In this document: positions 53,708-61,635 of the stretch, piece after piece
How positions within the stretch are numbered: position 1 is the first letter of the stretch
Layout of the letters: every line of letters begins with the position of its first letter
From: Dictyobacter kobayashii
Lineage (GTDB): Bacteria > Chloroflexota > Ktedonobacteria > Ktedonobacterales > Ktedonobacteraceae
Assembly: GCF_003967555.1 (NCBI RefSeq)
Contig: NZ_BIFS01000001.1
Span: 5,642,001 to 5,706,000 of the forward strand
DNA: 64,000 nucleotides
Direction of reading: 5' to 3'
Program-made: the position numbers and the translations under genes
The notes under the pieces: generated by a model
What the model was told of the DNA's origin: nothing
Database searches by the model: none
Seen by the model: the letters and a program-made list of their open reading frames with translations, nothing else

Positions 53708-54144
53708 TGGCAACTATTGGTGTCGATTGTGAGGTAATTCTGGATGGCACAGGCTACTTTTTGCAGCCCGCGAGCTATCAATTGTTGCAGCCCCGCATTC
53801 GTAAGACGAGCGTGCGCGCCGATGGCTCGCTCTCTTATGTCGATCTGGGACCCGGCAAGCGCAGCTGGAAGCTGGTCGTGCTCTGCCTCAATGACCTGTT
53901 GCGCTATGATGGCCAGCCAACCGGAGTGAGCGGGCAGGCCTACCGCGACGCGCTGCGGGCCAGCTATAGCGGTAGCGTGGGCTCGACCCTGACTTTTATT
54001 GACCCCGTCAATGGCAGCATCAATGTACACTTCGATAGCTATAGCGAGCGCATCTTTGATCTGCATAGCCAGGTCGGCGCCCTGGCCACTGGTGGGAGCC
54101 TGGCCGCCTCTTACGAAGTAACGATTGAACTGTTGGAGGCCTGA
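53707..54144 (+). CDS. Tail-tube-like structural protein
   Basis: A 145-residue beta-rich protein: ATIGVDCEVILDGTGYFLQP, KRSWKLVVLCLNDLLRYDGQ, YEVTIELLEA at the end. This fits small tail-tube or neck proteins, but no tail class can be fixed. Tight spacing with the terminase gene (8 bases). Confidence 0.5.
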   Translation: MATIGVDCEVILDGTGYFLQPASYQLLQPRIRKTSVRADGSLSYVDLGPGKRSWKLVVLCLNDLLRYDGQPTGVSGQAYRDALRASYSGSVGSTLTFIDPVNGSINVHFDSYSERIFDLHSQVGALATGGSLAASYEVTIELLEA

Positions 54145-54151
54145 AGATAGC

Positions 54152-55585
54152 ATGGAAGCAGAGAAGTTTCAGCCCGGCATCGGCTGGTTCGCGCGCCACA
54201 TCCTGGGCAAGCCGCTCTATCCCTATCAGGAGCAGGTCGGAGATGCCATTCTGGCCGCCATTCGCGCGGGTCGCGGAGACACCTTCACCGTCATGTTCGC
54301 TCGCCAGATGGGCAAGAACCAGCTCAGCGCCGTCCTTGAGGCCTATCTGCTCTTCGCGTATGACCAGGGCTCGATTGTCAAAGCCGCCCCGACCTACAAG
54401 CCACAGATCGTCAATTCGCGTATGCGCCTGCTCAGCATGCTCGAAGCCCCCATGCTACGCGAGCGCGTCTGGAAATCCTTCGGCTACATCATCGGCCTGG
54501 CTCCCGAGCCCGAGGCCGTGGCCGCCCAGAGCGGTCCGCGCATCCTCTTCTTCTCAGCTGGACCCGAGTCCTCGATCGTCGGGGCCACCGCCAGCCTGCT
54601 ACTGGAGATCGACGAGGCCCAGGATGTGCAGCTAGAGAAGTACGATGTCGAGCTTAAACCGATGGCCGCCACCAATAATGCTGTTACCGTGATGTATGGC
54701 ACGGCCTGGACGGACGACACGCTGCTGGCGCGCATGCGGGCGCATAATCTGGAGCGCCAGGAGCAGGACGGCATCCAGCGTCACTTTGAGTGTGACTGGC
54801 GCACCCTGGGTCGGATCAACGCGCGCTATCGGCGCTTCGTCGAAGGCGAGATGCGGCGCCTCGGCGAAGAGCACGTCTCGATCCGCACCCAGTATCGGCT
54901 ACTCCCCATCAGTGGCGCGGGCTTCCTCTTCAACGAACTGCAGCGCCACCTGCTGCGTGGCAGCCACCGCTGGCTGGCCGATCCAGCGGAAGGCGAAGAG
55001 GATGGTTACTATGTGGCGGGCCTGGACGTGGGTGGCGAAGAACGCCCACGCCCGGGTCAGGAGCAGCAAGCGAACAACAAACGCGATAGCACCATCCTGA
55101 CCATCGGCCGTGTCCGCTATAACGAGCTCGAACTGCCCACCATCGAGATCGTGCACCAGCAATGGTGGACCGGCCTGCGCCATGGCGACCAGTATGCCCG
55201 TGTCGGCGCGCTGCTGCAACAATGGAATATTCGACGCCTCCTCATCGACAGCAGCGGACTCGGTGAAGCCCTCGCCAGCCTGCTGTGCGACAAGTTTGGT
55301 CCTGAGCGCATCAGTGGCTACAAATTCAGTCGCAGCAGCAAGAGCCGCCTGACCTACCAGCTCCTCAGCCTGGTCAACTCCGCCCGCATCAAGCTCTACC
55401 AGCCAGAGGAGGCACCCATGGATGTCTATGAGGAATGCTGGAAACAGCTGCGGCTGGCCCGCTACCGCATCCCGGCCGAAAACTGCCTCGACATGTACGT
55501 CGACCCCGCCGAGGGACACGACGACTTCCTGATGAGCCTCGCCCTCTGCGCCGAAGCCATCCGCGACCTGCAGCCCCGCCCATAG
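54152..55585 (+). CDS. Large terminase subunit
   Basis: A 477-residue DNA-packaging motor. ATPase: adenine motif YPYQEQVGDAILAAI, Walker A FARQMGKNQL, Walker B LLLEIDEAQD, coupling segment MYGTAWTDDTLLARM. Nuclease: AGLDVGGEE, LLIDSSGLGEALASLL and DPAEGHDDFLMSLALC carry the acidic triad of the RNase H fold. It is full-length and unbroken, so packaging activity is plausible. It comes last in the cassette, whereas terminase usually precedes the portal. Confidence 0.85.
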   Translation: MEAEKFQPGIGWFARHILGKPLYPYQEQVGDAILAAIRAGRGDTFTVMFARQMGKNQLSAVLEAYLLFAYDQGSIVKAAPTYKPQIVNSRMRLLSMLEAPMLRERVWKSFGYIIGLAPEPEAVAAQSGPRILFFSAGPESSIVGATASLLLEIDEAQDVQLEKYDVELKPMAATNNAVTVMYGTAWTDDTLLARMRAHNLERQEQDGIQRHFECDWRTLGRINARYRRFVEGEMRRLGEEHVSIRTQYRLLPISGAGFLFNELQRHLLRGSHRWLADPAEGEEDGYYVAGLDVGGEERPRPGQEQQANNKRDSTILTIGRVRYNELELPTIEIVHQQWWTGLRHGDQYARVGALLQQWNIRRLLIDSSGLGEALASLLCDKFGPERISGYKFSRSSKSRLTYQLLSLVNSARIKLYQPEEAPMDVYEECWKQLRLARYRIPAENCLDMYVDPAEGHDDFLMSLALCAEAIRDLQPRP

Positions 55586-55651
55586 AAGCGGCCATCGTCC
55601 GACCCCGCCAGCTCTACCTCGGCGACGGCCGCTTCTAGTGCATAGACGTTT

Positions 55652-55713
55652 ATCATCAATACGGGTAAAGCTCAAAAGCCGCTTTTGAGCTTTACCCGTA
55701 TTGATGATTTTTA
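55652..55713. terminator. 28-bp-arm palindrome ending the phage cassette
   Basis: Perfect 28-bp arms (55652-55679 and 55681-55708) with a one-base loop, followed by TTTTTAG. It lies 66 bases after the terminase stop and would stop cassette transcription strongly. Confidence 0.8.
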
Positions 55714-55747
55714 GCACTTATGAGCGTGTCCGCATCCTGGGGGGCAG

Positions 55748-56075
55748 CTAGTCGCGGCTCATCATGGCCCGGACCTCTGCCTCGAAGTCGTGGTACTCCT
55801 CACCGCTCACATCAAAGACTACTCGCTTGATTGTGCCGCCGCTGAATGCCCACGGTGAACTGCCCGGATAGTCGTTGGTGACGGGTGAGCCGCCATCGTG
55901 TCCGATGTTCAAGCCTTCGCCGCAGAGGGCGAACTTTCCGAGCTGGGTGCACATATCCTTGAACGTGCCGACCTGCTTGTCGTTAATGTAGAGTTTGGCT
56001 GTACCAACGCACTGGTTTGGCACAGGTGAGTTGCGAATCGCCTGTAGCTTCTCCTTGGCGAAATCTATGTGCCCC
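55748..56075 (-). pseudogene. Arylsulfatase C-terminal fragment
   Basis: The open frame on the minus strand, from about 56075, reads DFAKEKLQAIRNSPVPNQCV, then GTAKLYINDKQVG, GLNIGHDGGSPVTNDYPGSS and GGTIKRVVFDVSGEEY, the C-terminal beta domain of arylsulfatases. The catalytic sulfatase domain with the CxPxR motif is absent. It is a remnant, cut off upstream at about the place where the sequence loses similarity, on the flank of the phage cassette. Confidence 0.75.
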
Positions 56076-56388
56076 TAATTATTGTTTACGCTACCGTCCT
56101 GCCGCGCGTATTCCCGAAATGATTGATAGCGCGACCTGCCATATTGGTTTTCGATGTGTCTACATCCCTGGTGAAAGCTCACACCTCTCTACATGAGCCA
56201 AAAGGAGATCCAGTTCAAGACCCCAGCCTTTTTTTTGTTTGGGTCGTTTCCGCCTCCCTGGTGGTAGAAATACAGCATATTGCTAGAGCTTTTCGGCCAT
56301 TATTGTCCCACATGTTGATGAATTTGCCGCTCGCGCAGCGTCCTGTAATGTAAATACATATAGAAGCGGCACGGAAGGAAGTACTCTG
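56076..56388. other. Intergenic region, no clear gene
   Basis: About 310 bases between the arylsulfatase remnant and the beta-propeller gene. No convincing start/RBS pair or motif; it may include further decayed sulfatase DNA. Confidence 0.4.
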
Positions 56389-57522
56389 ATGGCGGAAAGA
56401 AAAGATATTGTCGAGCCATGCGCGCCACAATTTTATCCTCAGATTACATTGAAGCAAGTGGCATCCCAGGTTGTAGAGCATACCCTCTATTTTGCGAGTG
56501 GCGTTTATCTCTATGCCTTGAATGCAGGCACCGGGGCACTAAAGTGGGGCTTGTCGATCAAGAAGGCGCCGTTTAAGTCGACCACCCTTCCGGATGGCAT
56601 GATATTTACAGGGCCACCACCTCTGGATAGCCTGGTAGGGCTGGCTGCGCAGCAGGATAGGGTTTTTGTGAGCTCGCTTAACTCTTTCGTCTATGCCCTG
56701 GTGGCCGTAGATGGGACGATCATCTGGCAGCATGAGATTGACCTTGCCAGTGGTATGCCCACGATTGCAGGCGAGACTATTTATGTTCCATCGAGTACTA
56801 TTTATGCACTGAATACGAAAGATGGGGTTGAGCGCTGGAACCTTAGCACGAAGGGTGTGGTGACCTCAGTCCCTGTTATCGTCGATAACACACTTTACAT
56901 TGGCTCTTATGACAATAACATCTACGCGCTCGATATCGAGAACGGCCAGGCGCGCTGGACGTATCAGACCGATGGGCGCGTCTATATTGATCCTATTGTC
57001 GATCAAGGAACGGTGTATGCCGGCGCGGGCAACGATGGGCCATGTCTCCTGGCGCTCGATGCTCAGAGTGGAGAATTGAAATGGCAGAATTCAGTGTTTG
57101 TGGATAGTATGTCGCAATTGCTGGTACATGAAGGTCTGCTTTATGTCTGTCAGCGGGATCACCTGGTTGGACTCGATCCAAAGAACGGAAGGCCTGTCTG
57201 GAAATATCCTGGCATCAATAATGCGAGCTTGCTGGCCAGCAGGCATACGCTGTATGTGGCTGCAAGCAGCGGGGATGTCTATGCTTTTGATTGTACCCGT
57301 CATCGTTTGCTGTGGCGGCAAAAGCTGCGCACCCTTACTATTGGCCAGCCAAGCCATATGAAGTTGATTGCTGATGAACTATATGTTGGTTTTAATGAAC
57401 ATGGACGTGGCCAGCATGGGACTGTGCATGCTATCAACGTGTTAACGGGTAGCGAAGACTGGTCTGCTAGCGCTGAGTGGGTCAATGCGCTGGATGTAAA
57501 TGAACATGTACCATCCATGTAA
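56389..57522 (+). CDS. PQQ/BamB-type beta-propeller repeat protein
   Basis: A 377-residue protein made of about seven PQQ-like propeller blades, each with the xIYALNxxxGxxxWxx pattern: YLYALNAGTGALKWGLS, YALVAVDGTIIWQHEI, IYALNTKDGVERWNLS, IYALDIENGQARWTYQ, LLALDAQSGELKWQNS, LVGLDPKNGRPVWKYP. No signal peptide is visible and no PQQ ligand set is recognisable, so it may be a cytoplasmic scaffold rather than a dehydrogenase. GGAAGGA precedes the ATG. Confidence 0.75.
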   Translation: MAERKDIVEPCAPQFYPQITLKQVASQVVEHTLYFASGVYLYALNAGTGALKWGLSIKKAPFKSTTLPDGMIFTGPPPLDSLVGLAAQQDRVFVSSLNSFVYALVAVDGTIIWQHEIDLASGMPTIAGETIYVPSSTIYALNTKDGVERWNLSTKGVVTSVPVIVDNTLYIGSYDNNIYALDIENGQARWTYQTDGRVYIDPIVDQGTVYAGAGNDGPCLLALDAQSGELKWQNSVFVDSMSQLLVHEGLLYVCQRDHLVGLDPKNGRPVWKYPGINNASLLASRHTLYVAASSGDVYAFDCTRHRLLWRQKLRTLTIGQPSHMKLIADELYVGFNEHGRGQHGTVHAINVLTGSEDWSASAEWVNALDVNEHVPSM

Positions 57523-57607
57523 GACGATACATTTTTTACATTATTTTTTGAATGAGCTATAATTTCCAAACAAGCCACTATCTTGCTGCACTAGAAAGAC
57601 AAATGCG

Positions 57608-58801
57608 ATGTTTTCAGCTCTTGCCCATCTGCGAAAAACCATTTTGACGCTTCCCCGGGCTTATTGGTTCTTATGGGGAGGAACATTAATCAATCGTGTA
57701 GGGATGCTGGTCCTGCCTTTCCTGGCTATCTATCTCACAATTGATCGCCATCTGCCATCTCAGGTTGTCGGCCTGATCGTGGCGTTGCCGGGGGTAGGAG
57801 GTATCCTGGCCTCGCTCCTGATGAGCGTCCTCGCCGACCGGCTTGCGCGCAAATATGTCTTTATCATCAGCCTATCCATCTCGGCCTGCTTCTTGCTGAC
57901 CATTCCTTTTATCTCCTCTCTTCTCTGGCTGGCAGGCATGGTTCTGCTCTGGAGTATTGCCAGTGAGGCCCAGCGACCTCTGGCTGGCATGTTAGTGATG
58001 GATCTGGTTTCACGTGACCAGCGCAGGCAGGCCATCTCCCTGTTACGGATGGCCATGAATGTTGGCAGCATGGTGAGCGCATCGCTTGGAGGGCTGATCG
58101 CCTCGATTGCTTTTCTCCCGCTCTTTGGCGCAGATGCAGGGACGACGCTGCTCTTTGCCCTTTTCATGCTTCTCCTGTTTCCCCGGCCGTTGCCATCCCT
58201 GCCAGATGTCCAGGAGCCGCGTCCCCCGCAGGCCCTGCTGGCGCCTTTGAGGGACCGCACTTTTCGTCGCATCTGGCTGGTTGGCTTCTGTACCACCATG
58301 GTTCTGAGCCAGCAAACAACGACCCTGGCGGTGTACCTTACCAGGCTTGGTGGAAGCCCCGTGCTCTACGGTGGCTTGATGGCGGCCGGAAGCTTGCTGG
58401 TGATCCTGCTGGAAGTTCCTTTGACGGCCCTCTTCCAGCATATCCCAGCCGGCCGCATCATGGCACTGGGCAGCCTGATCCTGGCCGCTGCGGCAGCGAT
58501 GTGTAGCCTGATTGTTGCACCTTACTGGTTGGCGCTACCACTGCTCGCCTTCGTCTTTGGCAACATGCTTTTCTCACCTCCTTATGATACGATTGGGGCT
58601 GATCTCGCACCAGTTGAGCAGCGGGGAGCCTATATGAGCTTCCTGTGGATCGCAACGGGCCTGGGATTTGCTGTAGGACCCGCTCTCGGTGGTGTGTTGC
58701 TCCACTACTCACCGCTGCTGTGCTGGTGTATTGTTGGCTGCATTGGCTTGCTGGCTGTTGCGCTGGCCTGGAATATTGTGCCTGGCGCACAGGATGTGTA
58801 A
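57608..58801 (+). CDS. Major facilitator superfamily transporter
   Basis: A 397-residue protein with 12 predicted helices. The N-half has the loop 2-3 motif SVLADRLARKYVFII, a form of the MFS motif A, and YWFLWGGTLINRVGMLVLPF at the start. ATGLGFAVGPALGGVLL near the C-terminus is a late helix. Drug or metabolite export is likely; substrate unknown. It follows the beta-propeller gene on the same strand by 85 bases. Confidence 0.8.
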   Translation: MFSALAHLRKTILTLPRAYWFLWGGTLINRVGMLVLPFLAIYLTIDRHLPSQVVGLIVALPGVGGILASLLMSVLADRLARKYVFIISLSISACFLLTIPFISSLLWLAGMVLLWSIASEAQRPLAGMLVMDLVSRDQRRQAISLLRMAMNVGSMVSASLGGLIASIAFLPLFGADAGTTLLFALFMLLLFPRPLPSLPDVQEPRPPQALLAPLRDRTFRRIWLVGFCTTMVLSQQTTTLAVYLTRLGGSPVLYGGLMAAGSLLVILLEVPLTALFQHIPAGRIMALGSLILAAAAAMCSLIVAPYWLALPLLAFVFGNMLFSPPYDTIGADLAPVEQRGAYMSFLWIATGLGFAVGPALGGVLLHYSPLLCWCIVGCIGLLAVALAWNIVPGAQDV

Positions 58802-58816
58802 GGCTCCTGTCGCTTT

Positions 58817-59643
58817 TTATGAGTTCAGCCTGTCAGCCAGCCACGGACGTATAATTGGTAGGACGTTCGCCGCCTGCATGGCCTGAATATGATCGAGGCC
58901 AGCCAGCACGCGTACATCCCAGCCAAGTTCTTCCAGTCGTGACTGTTCGCGTATGATCGGGCCAGCTAAGCTCACAAGCACATTGCCCATTTCGGGCCGT
59001 AGTGTATCTCGTCCGCCGAACCCACGAAGCAGAGGCGAGGACAGGTGATCTGTGGCTGGGCGGCCCGATCGTCGAAGCTCTGGAGCGCCTCGTAAAGGGT
59101 GACGAACTGTCGCGTCTGGTCCTGCGACAGAGCGACCGATGACCATTCATCATCATCCTGTTGCGGCTCAGCCTGAGGAGCACACGCTATCTCATAGGTC
59201 GCAGTGGTTACACGGAGCATTTCTTTGTATGGGCCATCTAGCGGCGGAAAGCCACCCATGATAAGCGCCGATAGGCGATCGGTTCGTGTGGCGAGCTGCA
59301 GCCCGATCAACGCCAACCAGGAATACCCATAGTAGGCGAAGCGATCCGCTCCAACGCTATCAGCTACGGCGAGTAGATCGCTGACGATATTGGCTGGTGT
59401 CAGCGTCTCCGGTTTTGGCGCGCTCAGGACCTGACCCTCATAGTTGAAGGCCACTACACGGAAGGTGTCGCTCAAGCCCTTAATAAGGGATTGGCCCAGG
59501 GCCGGATCGACGCCATACTTGCGCATTTCATCGGCCTGCGGACCCTCGACTGGTCGCGGATTGACCGGCAGTAGCAGGGTTGGCCCTGTACCTGTGACCT
59601 CGATCTCGATAGTGCTTCCGTCATGCAATCTAACTTCAGGCAT
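58817..59643 (-). pseudogene. Alpha/beta hydrolase, one frameshift near the C-terminus
   Basis: MPEVRLHDGSTIEIEVTGTG and TLLLPVNPRPVEGPQADEMR begin the fold; nucleophile segment FAYYGYSWLALIGLQLATR (GYSWL). The acid is in CFVGSADEIHYGP. The frame is lost at about 58985 and resumes EMGNVLVSLAGPI, ending with the His in VLAGLDHIQAMQAANV. Restored length is about 276 residues. The ATG at 59643 has GGAGGG seven bases upstream; earlier in-frame ATGs have poorer sites. Confidence 0.7.
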
Positions 59644-59967
59644 GTAAGTTCCCTCCATAATTCGTTTCATGGCTACCCTGAATGCGGGCAGCGCGCGTTG
59701 ATTTTTCATGTCTTCTTCAAATGCATGCATGCGATCTGATCCTGGCTGGCCACGCCTTTTTCTGGATCATATCTCTACTTTACAACACGGATGCCCAACT
59801 GGAGGGTTAAGCCGGGCAGCGTTTTTGTCCATAGACACGATCACGCCCTATTCACGCTCAGTTTTTGACCTGAATGCGGTATGCAGAAATGCCTTGATGA
59901 AAGAAAGCCTCTTAAATCACCTGAGGGTTTCACATAAAGCTTCACAGCAACCGGGCAACTAGAAACA

Positions 59968-60035
59968 CGCGCTGTACGTGCGGAGCTTTCCTCCGCTTAA
60001 TCCGCTCTCGCATGAAAAACATGAAATAACAATGA
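59968..60035 (-). repeat. Dispersed-repeat copy, inverted, with paired core substitution
   Basis: Core GCGGAG-CTTTC-CTCCGC replaces the usual GCGGGG/CCCCGC: both arms changed in step. Flank GGATTAAGCGG (on the minus strand) and TTTTTCATGCGAGA match the copy at 41130. Confidence 0.65.
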
Positions 60036-60102
60036 TGTGATCCTAATCCAATATCCACACCGCGCTTTTCTTGTTACTTCTTCAAGTCGGAACGGTAAAA
60101 AG

Positions 60103-60135
60103 TGGGGGCAAGCCCCACACGTACAGAGCGTGTTT
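60103..60135 (+). repeat. Dispersed-repeat copy, CACACG subfamily
   Basis: AAGTGGGGGCAAGCCCCACA then CGTACAGAGCGTG; same subfamily as the copy at 18026. Confidence 0.6.
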
Positions 60136-60249
60136 CTGGTTGCTTTCATTCTAATGAGGTATTAAGTGAAAAGTATTATTATTTGGGTGTAAATTTGCAT
60201 TGGTATACGAAACACTCCTTAGAATCGTATATACAATGGTTCCTGGGTA

Positions 60250-61506
60250 TTATGGTTGTTCGTTGATGGCCAGGACGCGGAATGTCTGGCGTTCGATGAG
60301 GATGTCGATCTGTTCGTGGCCGGATTTGCTGTGGAAGGTGCTGACCCAGGCCGGGATGCCTGCGTGTTCGGTGGGCTGGCCTGGTTGCCAGTGGATACGT
60401 TTGTGGGTTTGCCAGAAACGTTGCACCTGTGGCAGATCAAAGGTCAGGTGCGATAGCGTATTGTAGTGGGTGCGCTGGCATTGGCCGCAAGTGATGGCGA
60501 TGCCGGGCTGGTCCCCCAGGCCACGATGCCTGGCTGGCAGTTCGGGTGCCTCGTGGGTGGTCAGCGTGGCCGAGGCACCACAAAAGATGCAGGTCGGCTC
60601 CTGGTCGATGGTGTGCCAGTAATAATTGTGAAGCCAGTTTGCTAGCTGCACATATCTGGCCGCCGCACTACTGACCTTCGGCCAGTTGCTATCTGTTTTC
60701 TTTCCACCCACAGGTGCGTTGCAGGCCCGGCACTTGAAGAGGAGACTATCAGATGCGCCATTCTCATGCAGGACAATGTGGTCCGTTCCACACCAGGGAC
60801 ACCACATGCGCGTCACTAATGGTTCGATGGTTGTTTCTCCTGGTTGGTAGATGCCGTAGGCCGCCAGTTCATCGCTCAGCTGGGTGGTCAGGACGGTGCG
60901 CAGCGCTTGCTTCCCGCGATAGATACGCTGGACCAGCGTGGCCTCGTTCACCTGGAGTTGGCGCGTGATTTCATCGTGGTTGTCACCGTGAATGTAGCGC
61001 GCGACCAGGGCTATGCGCAATGGTTCCGACAGGTGGGCCAGAGCCTCATTTAGCAGGGAACTGAGCTCCGTGCGCTCAAATTCTAGCTCAACACTATAGT
61101 GGTCTGGGGCCGCCAGCAGTTCGAGGTTCCATTCGTCCTGTTCCTGTCCATCAGATGGCGCAGCGCCGTTGTCACCGGGTAGTGGTAGGATACGGTGGGC
61201 ACGCTCATGATTATCTTCGCGCAGCCAGCGCAAGCAGACATTGTGGGCAATGGCGGCCAGCCACCTGCGGCGCTCCTCACGTTGCTCACTGCTCCGATCG
61301 TGCAATTTCTGCTGATGGCGCCATGCCTCCAGCAACGTCTCCTGTGCCAGATCCTCGGCGGCATCGGCGTTTCGGGTCAGCACGGCACACTTACGTACCA
61401 ACCATGGGCGCTCGGCGGTTAAAAGAATATCAACTGCAGGCTCCGTCTGGGCATCAGGCTTCGCTGGTGGCAGCGCCACCGTCTCTTCAAATGGCTGCGG
61501 TAACAT
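60250..61506 (-). CDS. ECF-like sigma factor with two C-terminal zinc ribbons
   Basis: A 418-residue sigma-70-family protein. Region 2 spans about 30-100 (RNADAAEDLAQETLLEAWRH, WLAAIAHNVCLRWLRED); region 4 about 145-205 (LSEPLRIALVARYIHGDNHD, EITRQLQVNEATLVQRIYRG). An unusual 210-residue extension follows, with two four-Cys sets: C236/C239/C259/C262 and C306/C309/C340/C343. These may sense metal, redox state or bind a partner. Start at 61506, with AAAGGAGA upstream; an ATG eight codons earlier overlaps that site. No anti-sigma gene is adjacent. Confidence 0.8.
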   Translation of the reverse strand: MLPQPFEETVALPPAKPDAQTEPAVDILLTAERPWLVRKCAVLTRNADAAEDLAQETLLEAWRHQQKLHDRSSEQREERRRWLAAIAHNVCLRWLREDNHERAHRILPLPGDNGAAPSDGQEQDEWNLELLAAPDHYSVELEFERTELSSLLNEALAHLSEPLRIALVARYIHGDNHDEITRQLQVNEATLVQRIYRGKQALRTVLTTQLSDELAAYGIYQPGETTIEPLVTRMWCPWCGTDHIVLHENGASDSLLFKCRACNAPVGGKKTDSNWPKVSSAAARYVQLANWLHNYYWHTIDQEPTCIFCGASATLTTHEAPELPARHRGLGDQPGIAITCGQCQRTHYNTLSHLTFDLPQVQRFWQTHKRIHWQPGQPTEHAGIPAWVSTFHSKSGHEQIDILIERQTFRVLAINEQP

Positions 61507-61535
61507 ACGTTGCTTCTCTCCTTTAAGCATAATAC

Positions 61536-61577
61536 ATAGAGTAATGTAGCCTTGCATTAAACGCTACATTACTCTAT
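61536..61577 (-). promoter_or_regulatory. Leader hairpin upstream of the sigma factor gene
   Basis: Perfect 15-bp arms (61536-61550 and 61563-61577, ATAGAGTAATGTAGC) with a 12-base loop, 30 bases before the start codon. Could be an operator palindrome, an attenuator or the terminator of the methyltransferase gene upstream. Confidence 0.5.
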
Positions 61578-61635
61578 CGCGAGCCGCTCCCCAAAACCTG
61601 ACATGTCTGAACGTGTGGGCTCTATCCTCTATCCA

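Larger units (their letters stand above)
41364..55709 (+). mobile_element. Phage-derived structural gene cassette (GTA-like or defective prophage)
   Basis: Sixteen or so genes, all on one strand and tightly packed: Zn-ribbon protein, portal, unknown, prohead protease, capsid, several beta-rich structural proteins, hub-type tail protein, C39-like lysin, holin, connector-like protein, coiled-coil protein, tail-tube-like protein, large terminase. No integrase, repressor, replication, small terminase or tape-measure gene is recognisable and no att repeats were found. The size is close to that of gene transfer agent clusters. Boundaries are set by the promoter and by the terminal hairpin at 55652-55708. 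Confidence 0.75.
59644..60249. other. Intergenic region with two dispersed repeats
   Basis: No convincing gene. It holds an inverted repeat copy at 59968-60035 (CTGTACGTGCGGAGCTTTCC, core changed but still paired) and a direct copy at 60103-60135 (GTGGGGGCAAGCCCCACACG), plus A/T-rich DNA near 60165-60235. Confidence 0.5.

Noticed and set aside
41364..55709. Attachment-site direct repeats flanking the phage cassette
   Set aside because: No perfect direct repeat longer than about 10 bases was found between the two flanks by eye; the GC-hairpin repeats upstream do not recur at the right edge.
59708..59962. 84-residue frame in the intergenic region
   Set aside because: It overlaps the 5' region of the divergent hydrolase gene, has no ribosome site and no recognised motif.
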